32,135 nt of DNA from Sphingomonas sp. 3P27F8 (GTDB lineage: Bacteria; Pseudomonadota; Alphaproteobacteria; Sphingomonadales; Sphingomonadaceae). The notes under the pieces are model-generated. The model made no database searches, was not told where the DNA came from, and saw nothing but the letters and a program-made list of their open reading frames with translations. Positions 1-7,782 of this stretch are shown one piece after another. The DNA lies in assembly GCF_005502745.1 (NCBI RefSeq), contig NZ_SCNL01000025.1:1-32135 (forward strand), in the 5' to 3' direction. The position numbers and the translations under genes are program-made. The number at the start of each line of letters is the position of its first letter. The stretch's first letter is position 1.

Positions 1-51
1 CGCCCACAGGATCACATCACCCTGGAAATGGCGCCACTTGAAATCCGTCAT
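1..51 (-). CDS. tnpA: IS6100 transposase, N-terminal fragment
   Basis: The ATG is at 51-49 on the minus strand and the reading frame runs off the window edge after 17 codons (MTDFKWRHFQGDVILWA). The full IS6100 DDE transposase is about 250 to 265 residues. Only the start is visible, so nothing can be said about integrity. Reading direction is outward from the window, toward base 1. Confidence 0.88.
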   Translation of the reverse strand, partial: MTDFKWRHFQGDVILWA

Positions 52-98
52 CGTTCCGTCCGTCCAATCTCCGCCAAGCATGCTCAAGCTTCACGATT

Positions 99-112
99 TT
101 TGCAACAGAGCC
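99..112. repeat. IS6100 terminal inverted repeat
   Basis: TTTGCAACAGAGCC is the reverse complement of GGCTCTGTTGCAAA at 32023-32036. The 8 bases that follow (GGCAAGGG, 113-120) are where one copy of an 8-bp target duplication would be. They do not match the 8 bases before the other end (GCCTGCTG, 32015-32022). Confidence 0.93.
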
Positions 113-610
113 GGCAAGGGCAAGCTGATGGCAGATGCAGTTGGGGCGAGTGTAGCCAGTCTCTGCGTGGCCGAGTCGCTGGCCGACCTAGCACCGTGTA
201 CCGTGGTCGTCGAAGCTATCGTCGAAAAATTGAGGAGCAAGTGCGAGCTGTTCCAGCAGTTGGAGGCGGTGGTCAGCACCAAGTGCATCCTCGCGACCAA
301 CACGTCATCGTTGTCGGTGACAGCGATTGCTGTGTCATGTGCTCATCCTGGCCGGGTCGCCGACTTTCATTTCTTCAGTCCAGTACCGTTGATGAAGATC
401 GTCGAAGTCATCGTCGGTCCGCTAACTAATGACGATATCGCCGATGCCCTGATCGATATCGCCCGCCAGATGGGGCATACCCCCGTACGGGCCAGCGACA
501 CCTCGGGCTTCATAATCAACTATGCTGGCTGCGGGTACCTGACTGAACCTCTGCGCCTCCTCAGTGAAACGCCCTGTGCTGCTAAGCCTTTCCCTGTTGA
601 CTACCGATAA
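113..610 (+). pseudogene. 3-hydroxyacyl-CoA dehydrogenase, truncated at both ends
   Basis: This is a fragment of an NAD-dependent 3-hydroxyacyl-CoA dehydrogenase (PaaH/PaaC-like), the enzyme that oxidises 3-hydroxyacyl-CoA to 3-oxoacyl-CoA in beta-oxidation-type pathways. The frame is open from the IS6100 end, and family-like sequence starts at the first codon after it (GKGKLMADA). The N-terminal Rossmann GxGxxG segment is gone. Visible landmarks are VVVEAIVEKL, LATNTSSLSVTAIA, the catalytic-His region FHFFSPVPLMK, and GFIINYAG. Similarity ends near LTEPLRLLSE, and about 15 unrelated residues precede the stop, so the C-terminal dimerisation domain (about 90 residues) is missing too. The ATG at position 38 is inside IS6100 and is not the native start. 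It lies 26 bp before the thiolase on the same strand, so it was once the first gene of that operon. The remnant is probably inactive. Confidence 0.8.
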
Positions 611-636
611 CTGACCTTTTGCTCTAGGACAAAAAT

Positions 637-1839
637 ATGCTTGATGCCTATCTCTATGCCGGCCTGCGTACTCCTTTTGGTCGCCAGGCAGGTGCCCTTG
701 CCACGGTTCGTCCCGATGACCTGATCGCCAGCGTCATTCGCAAGCTCGTCGCCGACTCGCCCTTCGCAGCCGAACAGATCGAAGACATCGTTCTTGGCTG
801 CGCCTGCCAAGCAGGCGAAGACAGCCGGAACATTGCCCGTCATGCCGCACTGCTTGCCGGTCTGCCGGCTAGCATTCCAGGCCAGACGGTAAATCGCCTG
901 TGTTCGAGCGGCCTTGCCGCCGTGCTTGATGCCGCCCGCGCCGTAAGTTGCGGTGAAGGCGAGCTCTATATCGCCGGTGGTGTCGAGAGCATGAGCCGTG
1001 CCCCCTTTGTCGTTGCCAAGAGCGAAAGTGCCTTCAGTCGGGACTTCAAGGTTTTCGACTCGGCCATCGGCGCTCGCTTTCCCAATCCGCGCATCACCAA
1101 GCAGTACGGTGGCGATACCATGCCGGAAACGGCTGACAACGTCGCCAGCGACTTGGGGCTCACCCGCGAGGATAGCGACCGTTTTGCCGCTGCCTCGCAG
1201 GCCAAATTCGCCGCCGCCCAGGCCAGTGGCTTCCTGGCCGGTGAAATCATGTCGGTAGAAGTGTCGACCGGTCGCAAGGCGCCGCCGCGTATCGTTTCCG
1301 AAGATGAGCATCCGCGCCCTGAAAGCACCTTTGAATCGTTAGGTAAGCTGAAGGCCTTGTTTGAGGGCGGCGTTACCACCGCTGGCAATGCTTCCGGTGT
1401 TAATGACGGAGCAGTCGCCATGTTCATTGGCAACAAGGCTGTCGGTGAAAGGGCCGGCATCAAGCCGATGGCCCGTATCCTTGCTGGTGCCGTTGCTGGG
1501 GTCGAGCCGCGCATCATGGGTATCGGCCCTGCCTATGCCATTCCCAAGGCGCTGGCCCGCGCTGGCTTGACTCTGGCGGACATGGACATTATCGAGATCA
1601 ATGAAGCCTTCTCGGCCCAGGTGCTCGGTTGCCTGAAGCTGCTGAACGTCGCTTTTGATGACCCGCGCGTCAATCCCAACGGCGGCGCCATTGCAGTGGG
1701 TCACCCGCTCGGCGCTTCCGGTGCCCGCCTGGCGTTGACTGCTGCCCGCGAACTGGAACGCCGCAATGGCCGTTATGCCGTTCTCAGTCTGTGCATTGGC
1801 GTCGGCCAAGGCCTAGCTGTCGTCATCGAACGCTTGTAA
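637..1839 (+). CDS. acetyl-CoA acyltransferase, 3-oxoadipyl-CoA thiolase-like
   Basis: The product is a 400-residue thiolase of normal length for the thiolase II family. It cleaves 3-oxoacyl-CoA with CoA to release acetyl-CoA and a shortened acyl-CoA. The nucleophilic cysteine is C89 in NRLCSSGL, the His is H356 in GHPLGASGAR, and the second Cys is C386 in CIGVGQG. NEAFSAQ is also present. The closest remembered relatives are PcaF/PaaJ 3-oxoadipyl-CoA thiolases, but substrate cannot be fixed by eye. The ATG follows an AGGA 6 nt upstream. It sits between the dehydrogenase remnant and a CaiB-type transferase (13-bp gap), so the three look like one catabolic operon for a dicarboxylic or aromatic acid. 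Base composition is lower in GC than the sphingomonad-like genes further on, which suggests a different donor. Confidence 0.88.
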   Translation: MLDAYLYAGLRTPFGRQAGALATVRPDDLIASVIRKLVADSPFAAEQIEDIVLGCACQAGEDSRNIARHAALLAGLPASIPGQTVNRLCSSGLAAVLDAARAVSCGEGELYIAGGVESMSRAPFVVAKSESAFSRDFKVFDSAIGARFPNPRITKQYGGDTMPETADNVASDLGLTREDSDRFAAASQAKFAAAQASGFLAGEIMSVEVSTGRKAPPRIVSEDEHPRPESTFESLGKLKALFEGGVTTAGNASGVNDGAVAMFIGNKAVGERAGIKPMARILAGAVAGVEPRIMGIGPAYAIPKALARAGLTLADMDIIEINEAFSAQVLGCLKLLNVAFDDPRVNPNGGAIAVGHPLGASGARLALTAARELERRNGRYAVLSLCIGVGQGLAVVIERL

Positions 1840-1852
1840 TCAAGGAAATATC

Positions 1853-3076
1853 ATGTCCGGAGCACTTTCCCATATTCGCGTTCTTGACCTCTCGCGTGTC
1901 CTCGCTGGTCCATGGGCTAGCCAGACGCTGGCCGACATGGGGGCTGAAGTCATCAAAATAGAACGTCCCGGCAGTGGTGACGATACTCGGGGATGGGGCC
2001 CTCCCTACCTGAAGGATCTGGCCGGCAATGACACTAGGGAAGCAGCCTATTATCTGGCTGCAAATCGTGGCAAGCAGTCCGTGACACTCAACATCTCAAA
2101 GCCAGAAGGCCAAGAGGTGATCCGTCGGCTAGTCAAGGAATGCGATGTTTTCATTGAGAACTACAAGGTGGGTGACATGGCGCGCTACGGCTTGTCTTAT
2201 GATGAGCTGAAGAAGATCAATCCGCGCCTGATCTACTGCTCTATCACCGGTTTTGGCCAGACCGGGCCAATGGCCCACTTGCCTGGCTACGACTTCATCA
2301 TCCAGGGTATCGGCGGTCTGATGAGCATCACCGGCGAGCGCGACGATCTGCCCGGCGGCGGCCCACAGAAGGTAGGCGTGGCGGTGGCCGACATCATGAC
2401 CGGCCTCTACACGACCATCGGTATCCTCGGCGCGCTGGCCTATCGTAACCAGACAGGTGAAGGTCAATATGTGGACATGGCCCTGCTTGATGTCCAGGTG
2501 GCGACGATGGCCAATATGAACATGAATTACTTATGTTCGGGCAAAGTCCCTCATCGCCAGGGCAATGCCCACGCCAACATTGTGCCTTACCAGGTGTTCG
2601 ATGCGAAGGATGGCGAACTAATCATCGCAGCCGGCAATGACAGCCAGTTCGCCAAATTGTGTGAGGTGATTGGTTGCCCGGAAATGGCTGCCGACGAGCT
2701 CTACGCTACCAACGCCAACCGGGTTCGCAATCGTGAAGTGTTGATTCCGCTCTTGCAGGAAATCTTATCCAGGCGGCGTGTTGCCGAATGGATCGCCCTT
2801 ATTGAACCGGAGGGCGTGCCTTGTGGCCCTATCAATAATATTGGGCAGGTTTTCGAGCACCCGCAGGTACGTCATCGTGGTATGCGGATTGATCTGCCTC
2901 ATCCAGTCGCTGGCAGCACGCCGTCGGTGGCCAACCCAATCAAGTTCTCTGGGACACCAATCGAATATACGAAGGCTCCGCCAACCTTGGGTCAACACAC
3001 TAAACATGTCCTGTCGAGTATTGGGGGGCTCTCTGAATCTGAGATTCGCCAATTGATTGAAAAAGGAATTATTTGA
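1853..3076 (+). CDS. CaiB/BaiF (class III) CoA-transferase
   Basis: The product is 407 residues, the usual length for family III CoA-transferases (formyl-CoA transferase, CaiB, BaiF, benzylsuccinate CoA-transferase). These move CoA between a donor acyl-CoA and a free carboxylic acid through an aspartyl-CoA intermediate. The N-terminal signature is RVLDLSRVLAGPWASQTLADMG, followed by AEVIKIERPG. The likely catalytic Asp is D147 in PGYDFIIQGIGG, aligned with the Asp of formyl-CoA transferase. The C-terminal part GVPCGPINNIGQVFEHPQV is also typical. The start has a good AAGGA site and lies 13 bp after the thiolase. It may activate the acid that the adjacent dehydrogenase and thiolase degrade. 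The true substrate is unknown. No ligase or hydratase gene is visible, so the pathway here is incomplete. Confidence 0.9.
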   Translation: MSGALSHIRVLDLSRVLAGPWASQTLADMGAEVIKIERPGSGDDTRGWGPPYLKDLAGNDTREAAYYLAANRGKQSVTLNISKPEGQEVIRRLVKECDVFIENYKVGDMARYGLSYDELKKINPRLIYCSITGFGQTGPMAHLPGYDFIIQGIGGLMSITGERDDLPGGGPQKVGVAVADIMTGLYTTIGILGALAYRNQTGEGQYVDMALLDVQVATMANMNMNYLCSGKVPHRQGNAHANIVPYQVFDAKDGELIIAAGNDSQFAKLCEVIGCPEMAADELYATNANRVRNREVLIPLLQEILSRRRVAEWIALIEPEGVPCGPINNIGQVFEHPQVRHRGMRIDLPHPVAGSTPSVANPIKFSGTPIEYTKAPPTLGQHTKHVLSSIGGLSESEIRQLIEKGII

Positions 3077-3108
3077 CCTATAGAGCAAGCAGAAATTTCT
3101 GCGGGTCA
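3074..3108. terminator. palindromic hairpin after the CoA-transferase gene
   Basis: GCAGAAATTTCTGC (3089-3102) is a perfect 14-bp palindrome. It is enclosed by TGACC (3074-3078) and GGTCA (3104-3108), which also pair. The position overlapping and just after the stop codon fits transcription termination or mRNA 3'-end protection. No U-run follows, so intrinsic termination is uncertain. Confidence 0.4.
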
Positions 3109-3279
3109 TACGTTGATGGCGAGGAAGCTGCGGCCGAGGGGATCGATGGCAGGGAAAGCGTTATGTGGGGCGATGCTGAGAGTCGAGAGTGATCAGGCTG
3201 TACAGTATCGTTCCTCATCTCTGATTGATCACGCTCGGCCGAGGTTGGGGCCGTACTCAGGGCTCCAAACAGTGTCGAG

Positions 3280-3353
3280 TAAGTGCAGAGCTGTCCTCTG
3301 CGCCACACTAGCAGATTGGATCTAGTGTGGTGCGCCGATTTGTTCTGCACTTA
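3280..3353. repeat. nested inverted repeat at the 3' boundary of the IS630 remnant
   Basis: Two pairs of arms are nested. The outer pair is TAAGTGCAGA (3280-3289) with TCTGCACTTA (3344-3353). The inner pair is CCACACTAG (3303-3311) with CTAGTGTGG (3322-3330), around a 10-nt spacer. CTAG is the preferred target of IS630, which duplicates TA, so the inner arm at 3323 may be the terminal repeat of the IS630-family element that follows. Between 3110 and 3280 no gene or motif was recognised. Confidence 0.5.
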
Positions 3354-3950
3354 TCGCCCCACGCGTGCGAGCGCGGTCTTGGCCCGGGTGACTTTGGCGA
3401 GGATGTCGGCAGCGCTGGCGGCCCAGATAAACGGCTTGGGGTCCGTGTTGTGATTCTCAATGTACTGCGCAATGGCTTGCTCGAGATCGGCCACACTGGT
3501 GAAACTGTCGCGCTTGATTCGGTTCTCGGAGATGTCGCGGAAGAATCGCTCGACCATGTTCAACCACGAAGCGCTGGTGGGCGTGAAGTGCATGACGAAG
3601 CGCGGGTGCTTGGTCAGCCACCGCTGGACGTCGGGATGCTTGTGGGTGGCGTAGTTGTCCACGATCAGGTGCAACTGAAGGTGCTTGGGCGTCTTGCGAT
3701 CGATCAGGCGCAGGAACTTTAGCCACTCCTCATGCCGATGGCGATCCTGGCACATCGAGATCACCGTGCCGTCCAGCGTGTTGAGTGCGGCAAACAGCGT
3801 GGTGGTGCCGTTGCGCTTGTAATCGTGTGTCACAGTGCCGGCGCGCCCGGGCTTCATTGGCAAGCCCGGCTGGGTGCGGTTGAGCGCCTGGATCTGGCTC
3901 TTCTCATCACAGCTGAGCACGATGGCGTGCTCGGGCGGATTGGGATATAG
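3351..3950 (-). pseudogene. IS630-family transposase, 5'-truncated
   Basis: The minus-strand frame gives about 200 residues of an IS630-family DDE transposase (Tc1/mariner superfamily). It begins in mid-protein with LYPNPPEHAIVLSCDEKSQ and ends at the natural stop at 3351. Catalytic-region landmarks are VLSCDEKSQIQALNRTQPG (first Asp), LHLIVDNYATHKHPDVQ (second Asp) and FTPTSASWLNMVERFF (Glu in NMVERF). The full protein is normally about 340 to 360 residues, so the N-terminal helix-turn-helix half is missing. The open frame is cut exactly where a Tn3-family inverted repeat begins at 3951. The internal ATG at 3920 is not a real start. All three catalytic acids remain, but the protein cannot be whole. 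Confidence 0.85.
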
Positions 3951-3988
3951 GGGGGCGTTTGCGGGAGGGGGCGGAATCCTACGCCAAG
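3951..3988. repeat. orphan 38-bp Tn3-family terminal inverted repeat (Tn5393-like)
   Basis: The sequence opens GGGGGCGTTTGCGGG and closes, exactly 38 bases later, with ACGCCAAG. That is the length and the inner-end signature (ACGCTAAG in Tn21/Tn3-type ends) of a Tn3-family repeat, and the body resembles the end of Tn5393 as remembered. Its transposase is not attached. Only 46 bases (3989-4034) separate it from the next Tn3-family element. No partner end was found in the window by eye. Confidence 0.75.
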
Positions 3989-4034
3989 CTCGCCCAGATA
4001 GCCGGCGCGAGATCTTACTTGTTGCTGCCTTCTA

Positions 4035-4082
4035 GGGGTGACTACACGAAAGTGACGTATCTGCACGGAAAGGGCGAACGGA
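4035..4082. repeat. left terminal inverted repeat of the Tn3-family transposon
   Basis: The 38-bp core starts GGGGTGACTACACGAAAGTG and ends ACGGAAAG. Similarity with the other end continues 10 bases further. The differences from the right end are at repeat positions 10, 23, 34, 35 and 39. Confidence 0.9.
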
Positions 4083-4091
4083 TAGCGAACG

Positions 4092-7049
4092 TCACGCGGC
4101 AAGTAGGGAGTTGACGGCGCGCAGCGGTCGCAAGGCGTCCGGATCGGGTTGATCTTCAACATTCCAGCTATAGTCACCGGTCAGCGAGATATGCTCCCAG
4201 CCCAATGGCGCGATGTGGCGTGCGATTTCGTCGGCTGTGCCGATGTCCGCCAGCGCCATTTCGAGATAGCGAGTGTTCCACAAGATGATGGCGGCGACGA
4301 GCAGGTTGAGGCCGGAGGCGCGATAGGTCTGGTTCTCGAACCGACGATCGCGCAGTTCGCCGAGCTGGTTGAAGAAGAGCGCGCGGGCGAGCGCGTTGCG
4401 GGCTTCGCCTTTGTTGAGGCCCGCCTGGGTGCGCCGGCGCAGGTCGATGTCGCGCAGCCAGTCGAGCATGAAAATGGAGCGTTCGAGGCGGCCCAGCTCG
4501 CGTAGTGCGAGGGCCAGTCCGTTCTGTCGCGGATAGGCGGACAAGCGGCGCAGCATTGCCGAAGCAGTGACGGTGCCGGTGCGGATCGACGTGGCGAACC
4601 GCAGCAGTTCGTCCCAATGCGCCGCGACATGACCCAATGCGATCGGTTCGGCCGTCATGCCGGCAAGCAAGGGGCCGGATTCTTGGCCGGGAAGGAGGTG
4701 TAAACGACGCTCCTTGATGTCGCGCAGGCGCGGCGCGAAGCGGTAGCCGAAGAAGGGCATGAGGCCGAACACATGGTCCGATGCCCCGCCCGTATCGGTG
4801 TAGTGCTCCTCGATCGTCAGGCCGGTCTGGTGATACAGCAAGCCATCCAGCACATAGGGCGCTTCGCCAGCGGTCGCCGCGATCACCCGACTTGCGAAGG
4901 GGTCATATCGATCCGAGACATGGGTGTAGAAGGCAACGCCTGGTTCGTTGCCGCTGCGCGCGTTGATGTCGCCGATCGCGGCCCCACGGCCCCCGGCATG
5001 AAATTGCTGTCCGTCGCTCGACGAAGTGGTGCCGTCTCCCCACAGCGCGGCGAGCGGCATGGCGCGATGGGCGTCGATCAGCCTTCCCAACGCTTCGCCA
5101 TAGGCGGCTTCGCTGATGTGCCAGTCGTGAAGATGGGCGAGCTGACGCAGACTTGCGCCCCGGCAGGTTTCCGCCATGCGTGTGAGGCCGAGATTGATGC
5201 CATCGGCGAGGATGACCGTGAGCAGCGCATTGCGATCGTCGGCTTCCCGGCCCGAACGACGATGGATGAAGCATTCGCTGAACCCGGTCCAGGCATCGAC
5301 CTCCAGCAGAAGATCGGTGATCTTCACGCGCGGCAGTCGATCATAGGCGGCGCGACGGGCAATCTCGGTGGCGGGCGGTGTTGCCGCCTTCAGCGGCGAG
5401 ATGATGAGACCGTTTTCGTCAAGCTTAACCTGGGGCAGCTCCCCTTGCCGTGCAAGGACCGTTACCTGCTCGATCGCCGTGTCGAGCCTGGTGCGCCGTT
5501 CCTCGATATGGCGCTCGAAATCCGTTTCGATGGCGAGCGGCAACGGCCCCTTCTCGCGCAGCGCCGCAAAGGTCGCCGGCGGTATGAGATAGCTGTCGAA
5601 ATCGCGAAACTGCCGGCTTCCCGCGACCCATATATCCCCGGCTCGCAACCGCTCGCGTAGTTGCGACAAGGCGCATAGTTCATAAGCGGCACGATCAACG
5701 ATGCCATCCCGCAGGACGAACGGGCGCCATGCGGGCGGCACAAAGCGTAGCGGCACGCGATCAGGCAAGCGCCGTTTGCCGGTCCGATATAGCTCCGCGA
5801 TGATGGCCAGCGCTGACAGGAGCCCCTGAACCGCGCCGGCGCCGCGAAACTCGAAGGCGTTGAGAAAAGCGCCGACAAAGAGCTTCACCGTCCGATGCCG
5901 CTCGATCAATTCGGCGGTGCGATCGACGGTTTCCGGTCGCCCGAGCACTTCGGCCTGCTCGACGGCCACGGCGAAGTGCTGCCAGTCCAGCGCCTCGATC
6001 TGCGCCAGAGAATCCACGCCCTTGCTGCGCGCGTCGATGAGGAGGCGGCAAGACCCCGTGAGCGTCCGGAGGTGGCCTTGCAACTCGCGCACCGTCTTGA
6101 GGGCTTTGTCGCGGGTCCGGTTCTCGGCGCGGCGCGCCATGCTGCCCAACAGCTTGTCGAACATCGTCAGGGTGGCGTCGGTCAGGCTTTCCTCAAGCCG
6201 GATGCCGGTTGCCGCCAGCGTCGCATGGCGGCGCAGGGCATTGAGTTCGCCAAGGTGCTGGGGTGTGATGCGGCTGCCTTCGTCCGCCAGCCTGTCAAAA
6301 GTCAAAGCCGGGATCATGTCGGCACGGGCGCGATCGAGGCCCAGCGCGCGGATATAGGCGAGCCGTTCGATCAGGCGCAGGATGTTGCGCGCTGCCGGCG
6401 ATTGTGGCGCATTGCGCATCCAGGATAGCCATGTCGCGACCTGCCCCGGTCGTCGGGCCAGCAAATCGTCCAGGCCCTGAAGGGTGTCAGGCAGCAGGCC
6501 ATTCGTGAGCACTTCATAGGTAAGCTGTTCGGCTTGCTGGCGCGCCCGCCGCAGCACCGCTTCGAGAATCGACGGAGAAGGCAGGAGGATCTGCAGGCGC
6601 CGGAGTTCATCGACGATGACGTCTGCCATCTGGCCGGGGTGTATGATGGTCTGCGCGATTGGGACCGAGAAGGCGACAACTTCACGGAAAGCGTTGCGGT
6701 CAAAAATCCTGAACCCGTGCGATCGTCGGATTTCGACGAGATGCTCGCGACGGGTCTGGTCCCGATGGGCATAATCCGCGAAGGCTGCCGGCGCGACGCC
6801 GAGTTGCTGCGCCACATAGGCGAGCACAGGAGCGGGCGGGACTTCGCCCGCTTCCAGCGCACGGCCAGGCCATCTCATATATAGCATGAGCATCGCATAG
6901 CCGAGCCGGGTGGCATCGCCGCGACGGCGGCCGACAATTTCCAGGTCGTCGCTGGTCAGCGTATAATGACGCGCGATCTCGCGCTCATCGAGCGGCGCGC
7001 CATAATGCCTCGCCCAGATTTCCAGGCTCACCAGTCGCCGTCTCGCCAA
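4092..7049 (-). CDS. tnpA: Tn3-family transposase
   Basis: The product is 985 residues, full length for Tn3-family DDE transposases, which cut the 38-bp ends and perform replicative transposition. Catalytic residues are in place: D672 in WGDGTTSSSDGQQF, D752 in HYTDTGGASDHVFGL, and E882 in LNKGEARNALARALFF. The N-terminus (RLVSLEIWARHYG) corresponds to the DNA-binding region and the C-terminus has PLGWEHISLTGDYSW. The gene reads toward the left end, stopping about 10 bp inside the extended repeat, and starts on the other side of res from tnpR. Expression is probably repressed by TnpR binding to res, as in related divergently arranged elements. No frameshift or internal stop was seen, so it should be active. 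Confidence 0.95.
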   Translation of the reverse strand: MARRRLVSLEIWARHYGAPLDEREIARHYTLTSDDLEIVGRRRGDATRLGYAMLMLYMRWPGRALEAGEVPPAPVLAYVAQQLGVAPAAFADYAHRDQTRREHLVEIRRSHGFRIFDRNAFREVVAFSVPIAQTIIHPGQMADVIVDELRRLQILLPSPSILEAVLRRARQQAEQLTYEVLTNGLLPDTLQGLDDLLARRPGQVATWLSWMRNAPQSPAARNILRLIERLAYIRALGLDRARADMIPALTFDRLADEGSRITPQHLGELNALRRHATLAATGIRLEESLTDATLTMFDKLLGSMARRAENRTRDKALKTVRELQGHLRTLTGSCRLLIDARSKGVDSLAQIEALDWQHFAVAVEQAEVLGRPETVDRTAELIERHRTVKLFVGAFLNAFEFRGAGAVQGLLSALAIIAELYRTGKRRLPDRVPLRFVPPAWRPFVLRDGIVDRAAYELCALSQLRERLRAGDIWVAGSRQFRDFDSYLIPPATFAALREKGPLPLAIETDFERHIEERRTRLDTAIEQVTVLARQGELPQVKLDENGLIISPLKAATPPATEIARRAAYDRLPRVKITDLLLEVDAWTGFSECFIHRRSGREADDRNALLTVILADGINLGLTRMAETCRGASLRQLAHLHDWHISEAAYGEALGRLIDAHRAMPLAALWGDGTTSSSDGQQFHAGGRGAAIGDINARSGNEPGVAFYTHVSDRYDPFASRVIAATAGEAPYVLDGLLYHQTGLTIEEHYTDTGGASDHVFGLMPFFGYRFAPRLRDIKERRLHLLPGQESGPLLAGMTAEPIALGHVAAHWDELLRFATSIRTGTVTASAMLRRLSAYPRQNGLALALRELGRLERSIFMLDWLRDIDLRRRTQAGLNKGEARNALARALFFNQLGELRDRRFENQTYRASGLNLLVAAIILWNTRYLEMALADIGTADEIARHIAPLGWEHISLTGDYSWNVEDQPDPDALRPLRAVNSLLAA

Positions 7050-7069
7050 GCATCATCTCCTTCGCTTTG

Positions 7070-7176
7070 CGTGTCCGTCAGACGGTCCTCTGGCGGCCAG
7101 CAGGAATATGTCCGTTAACTCTGGACCTATAACGGCGATTCGGACAAGATCAGATAATGATGGGAAAACGGACAGG
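7070..7176. promoter_or_regulatory. res (resolution) site and divergent promoter region
   Basis: The space between tnpA and tnpR holds several copies of a resolvase-like half-site in both orientations: TGTCCGT near 7073 and at 7109, and CGGACA at 7141-7146 and 7169-7174. Paired inverted half-sites at variable spacing are the usual form of a Tn3-family res site. Exact subsites I to III cannot be assigned by eye. Confidence 0.6.
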
Positions 7177-7188
7177 ATTGGGCTGCAT

Positions 7189-7782
7189 GTGGCGTTGATC
7201 GGCTATGCGCGCGTCTCGACGGCAGACCAGAAGCTCTCACTCCAGCTCGACGCGCTGAACGCGGCCGGGTGCGACCGGATATTCGACGATCACGCATCTG
7301 GTGCAAAAGCCGATCGGCCCGGCCTGGCCGAGGCGCTCGCCTATCTGCGCAGCGGCGACACGCTGGTGGTTTGGAAACTCGACCGTCTTGGGCGCTCGAT
7401 GAGCCATCTGATTGAGAAGGTCGGCGAGCTAGCGACGCGAGGTATCGGGTTCCGCTCGCTCACCGAGAACATCGACACCACCACTTCGGGCGGGATGCTG
7501 GTGTTCAACATCTTCGGCTCGCTTGCCCAGTTTGAGCGCGATCTGATCCGGGAGCGCACCCATGCAGGCCTCAAGGCCGCTCGCGAGCGAGGTCGCCCCG
7601 GTGGGCGGCGGCCAGTGGTCACACCTGACAAGCTCCGCAAGGCGCGCGAACATATCGCTTCCGGCCTCACAGTTCGCGAGGCCGCCGCGCGCCTCAAGAT
7701 CGGCAAAACCGCCCTCTACAAAGCCCTCGAAGCCACGGAGAAGAACACAAAGTCCCAGCGTTCCCGGTCCGTTCGCTCTTAG
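7189..7782 (+). CDS. tnpR: Tn3-family serine resolvase
   Basis: The protein is 197 residues from the GTG at 7189 (VALIGYARVSTADQ). This start is preferred because the open frame back to 7108 crosses the res half-sites and the family normally begins right before IGYARVS. It is a serine recombinase that resolves cointegrates at res. S10 in YARVSTADQ is the nucleophile. Other landmarks are LVVWKLDRLGRS, GSLAQFERDLIRERT and the C-terminal helix-turn-helix LTVREAAARLKIGKTALYKAL. It is divergent from tnpA, and its stop lies inside the right terminal repeat. Confidence 0.93.
   Translation: MALIGYARVSTADQKLSLQLDALNAAGCDRIFDDHASGAKADRPGLAEALAYLRSGDTLVVWKLDRLGRSMSHLIEKVGELATRGIGFRSLTENIDTTTSGGMLVFNIFGSLAQFERDLIRERTHAGLKAARERGRPGGRRPVVTPDKLRKAREHIASGLTVREAAARLKIGKTALYKALEATEKNTKSQRSRSVRS

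Larger units (their letters stand above)
1..112 (-). mobile_element. IS6100 (IS6 family), end fragment carrying the transposase start
   Basis: The first 112 bases are one end of IS6100. The minus strand encodes the first 17 residues of the IS6100 transposase, beginning MTDFKWRHFQGDVILWA, and the fragment finishes with the IS6100 terminal inverted repeat TTTGCAACAGAGCC at 99-112. The rest of this copy lies outside the window. Another IS6100 end in the same orientation sits at 32023-32135. IS6-family elements move by cointegrate formation and often leave direct copies around captured DNA. Identification rests on recognising the IS6100 sequence and on the matching end at the other side of the window. 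Confidence 0.93.

Noticed and set aside
38..112. ATG at 38 as the start of the dehydrogenase
   Set aside because: This stretch is IS6100 terminal DNA. The dehydrogenase similarity starts only after the repeat, at base 113.
3280..3353. Possible integron attC site because of nested arms
   Set aside because: No GTTRRRY/RYYYAAC core sites, no cassette ORFs and no integrase. An IS630 end is a simpler reading.
4773..5660. 295-codon plus-strand open frame inside tnpA
   Set aside because: It is antisense to an intact, full-length transposase with all catalytic residues. High GC produces such frames by chance, and the translation has no recognisable domain.
7108..7188. Longer N-terminus for the resolvase from the ATG at 7108
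   Set aside because: It would translate through the res half-sites, and resolvases normally start directly before the IGYARVS motif.
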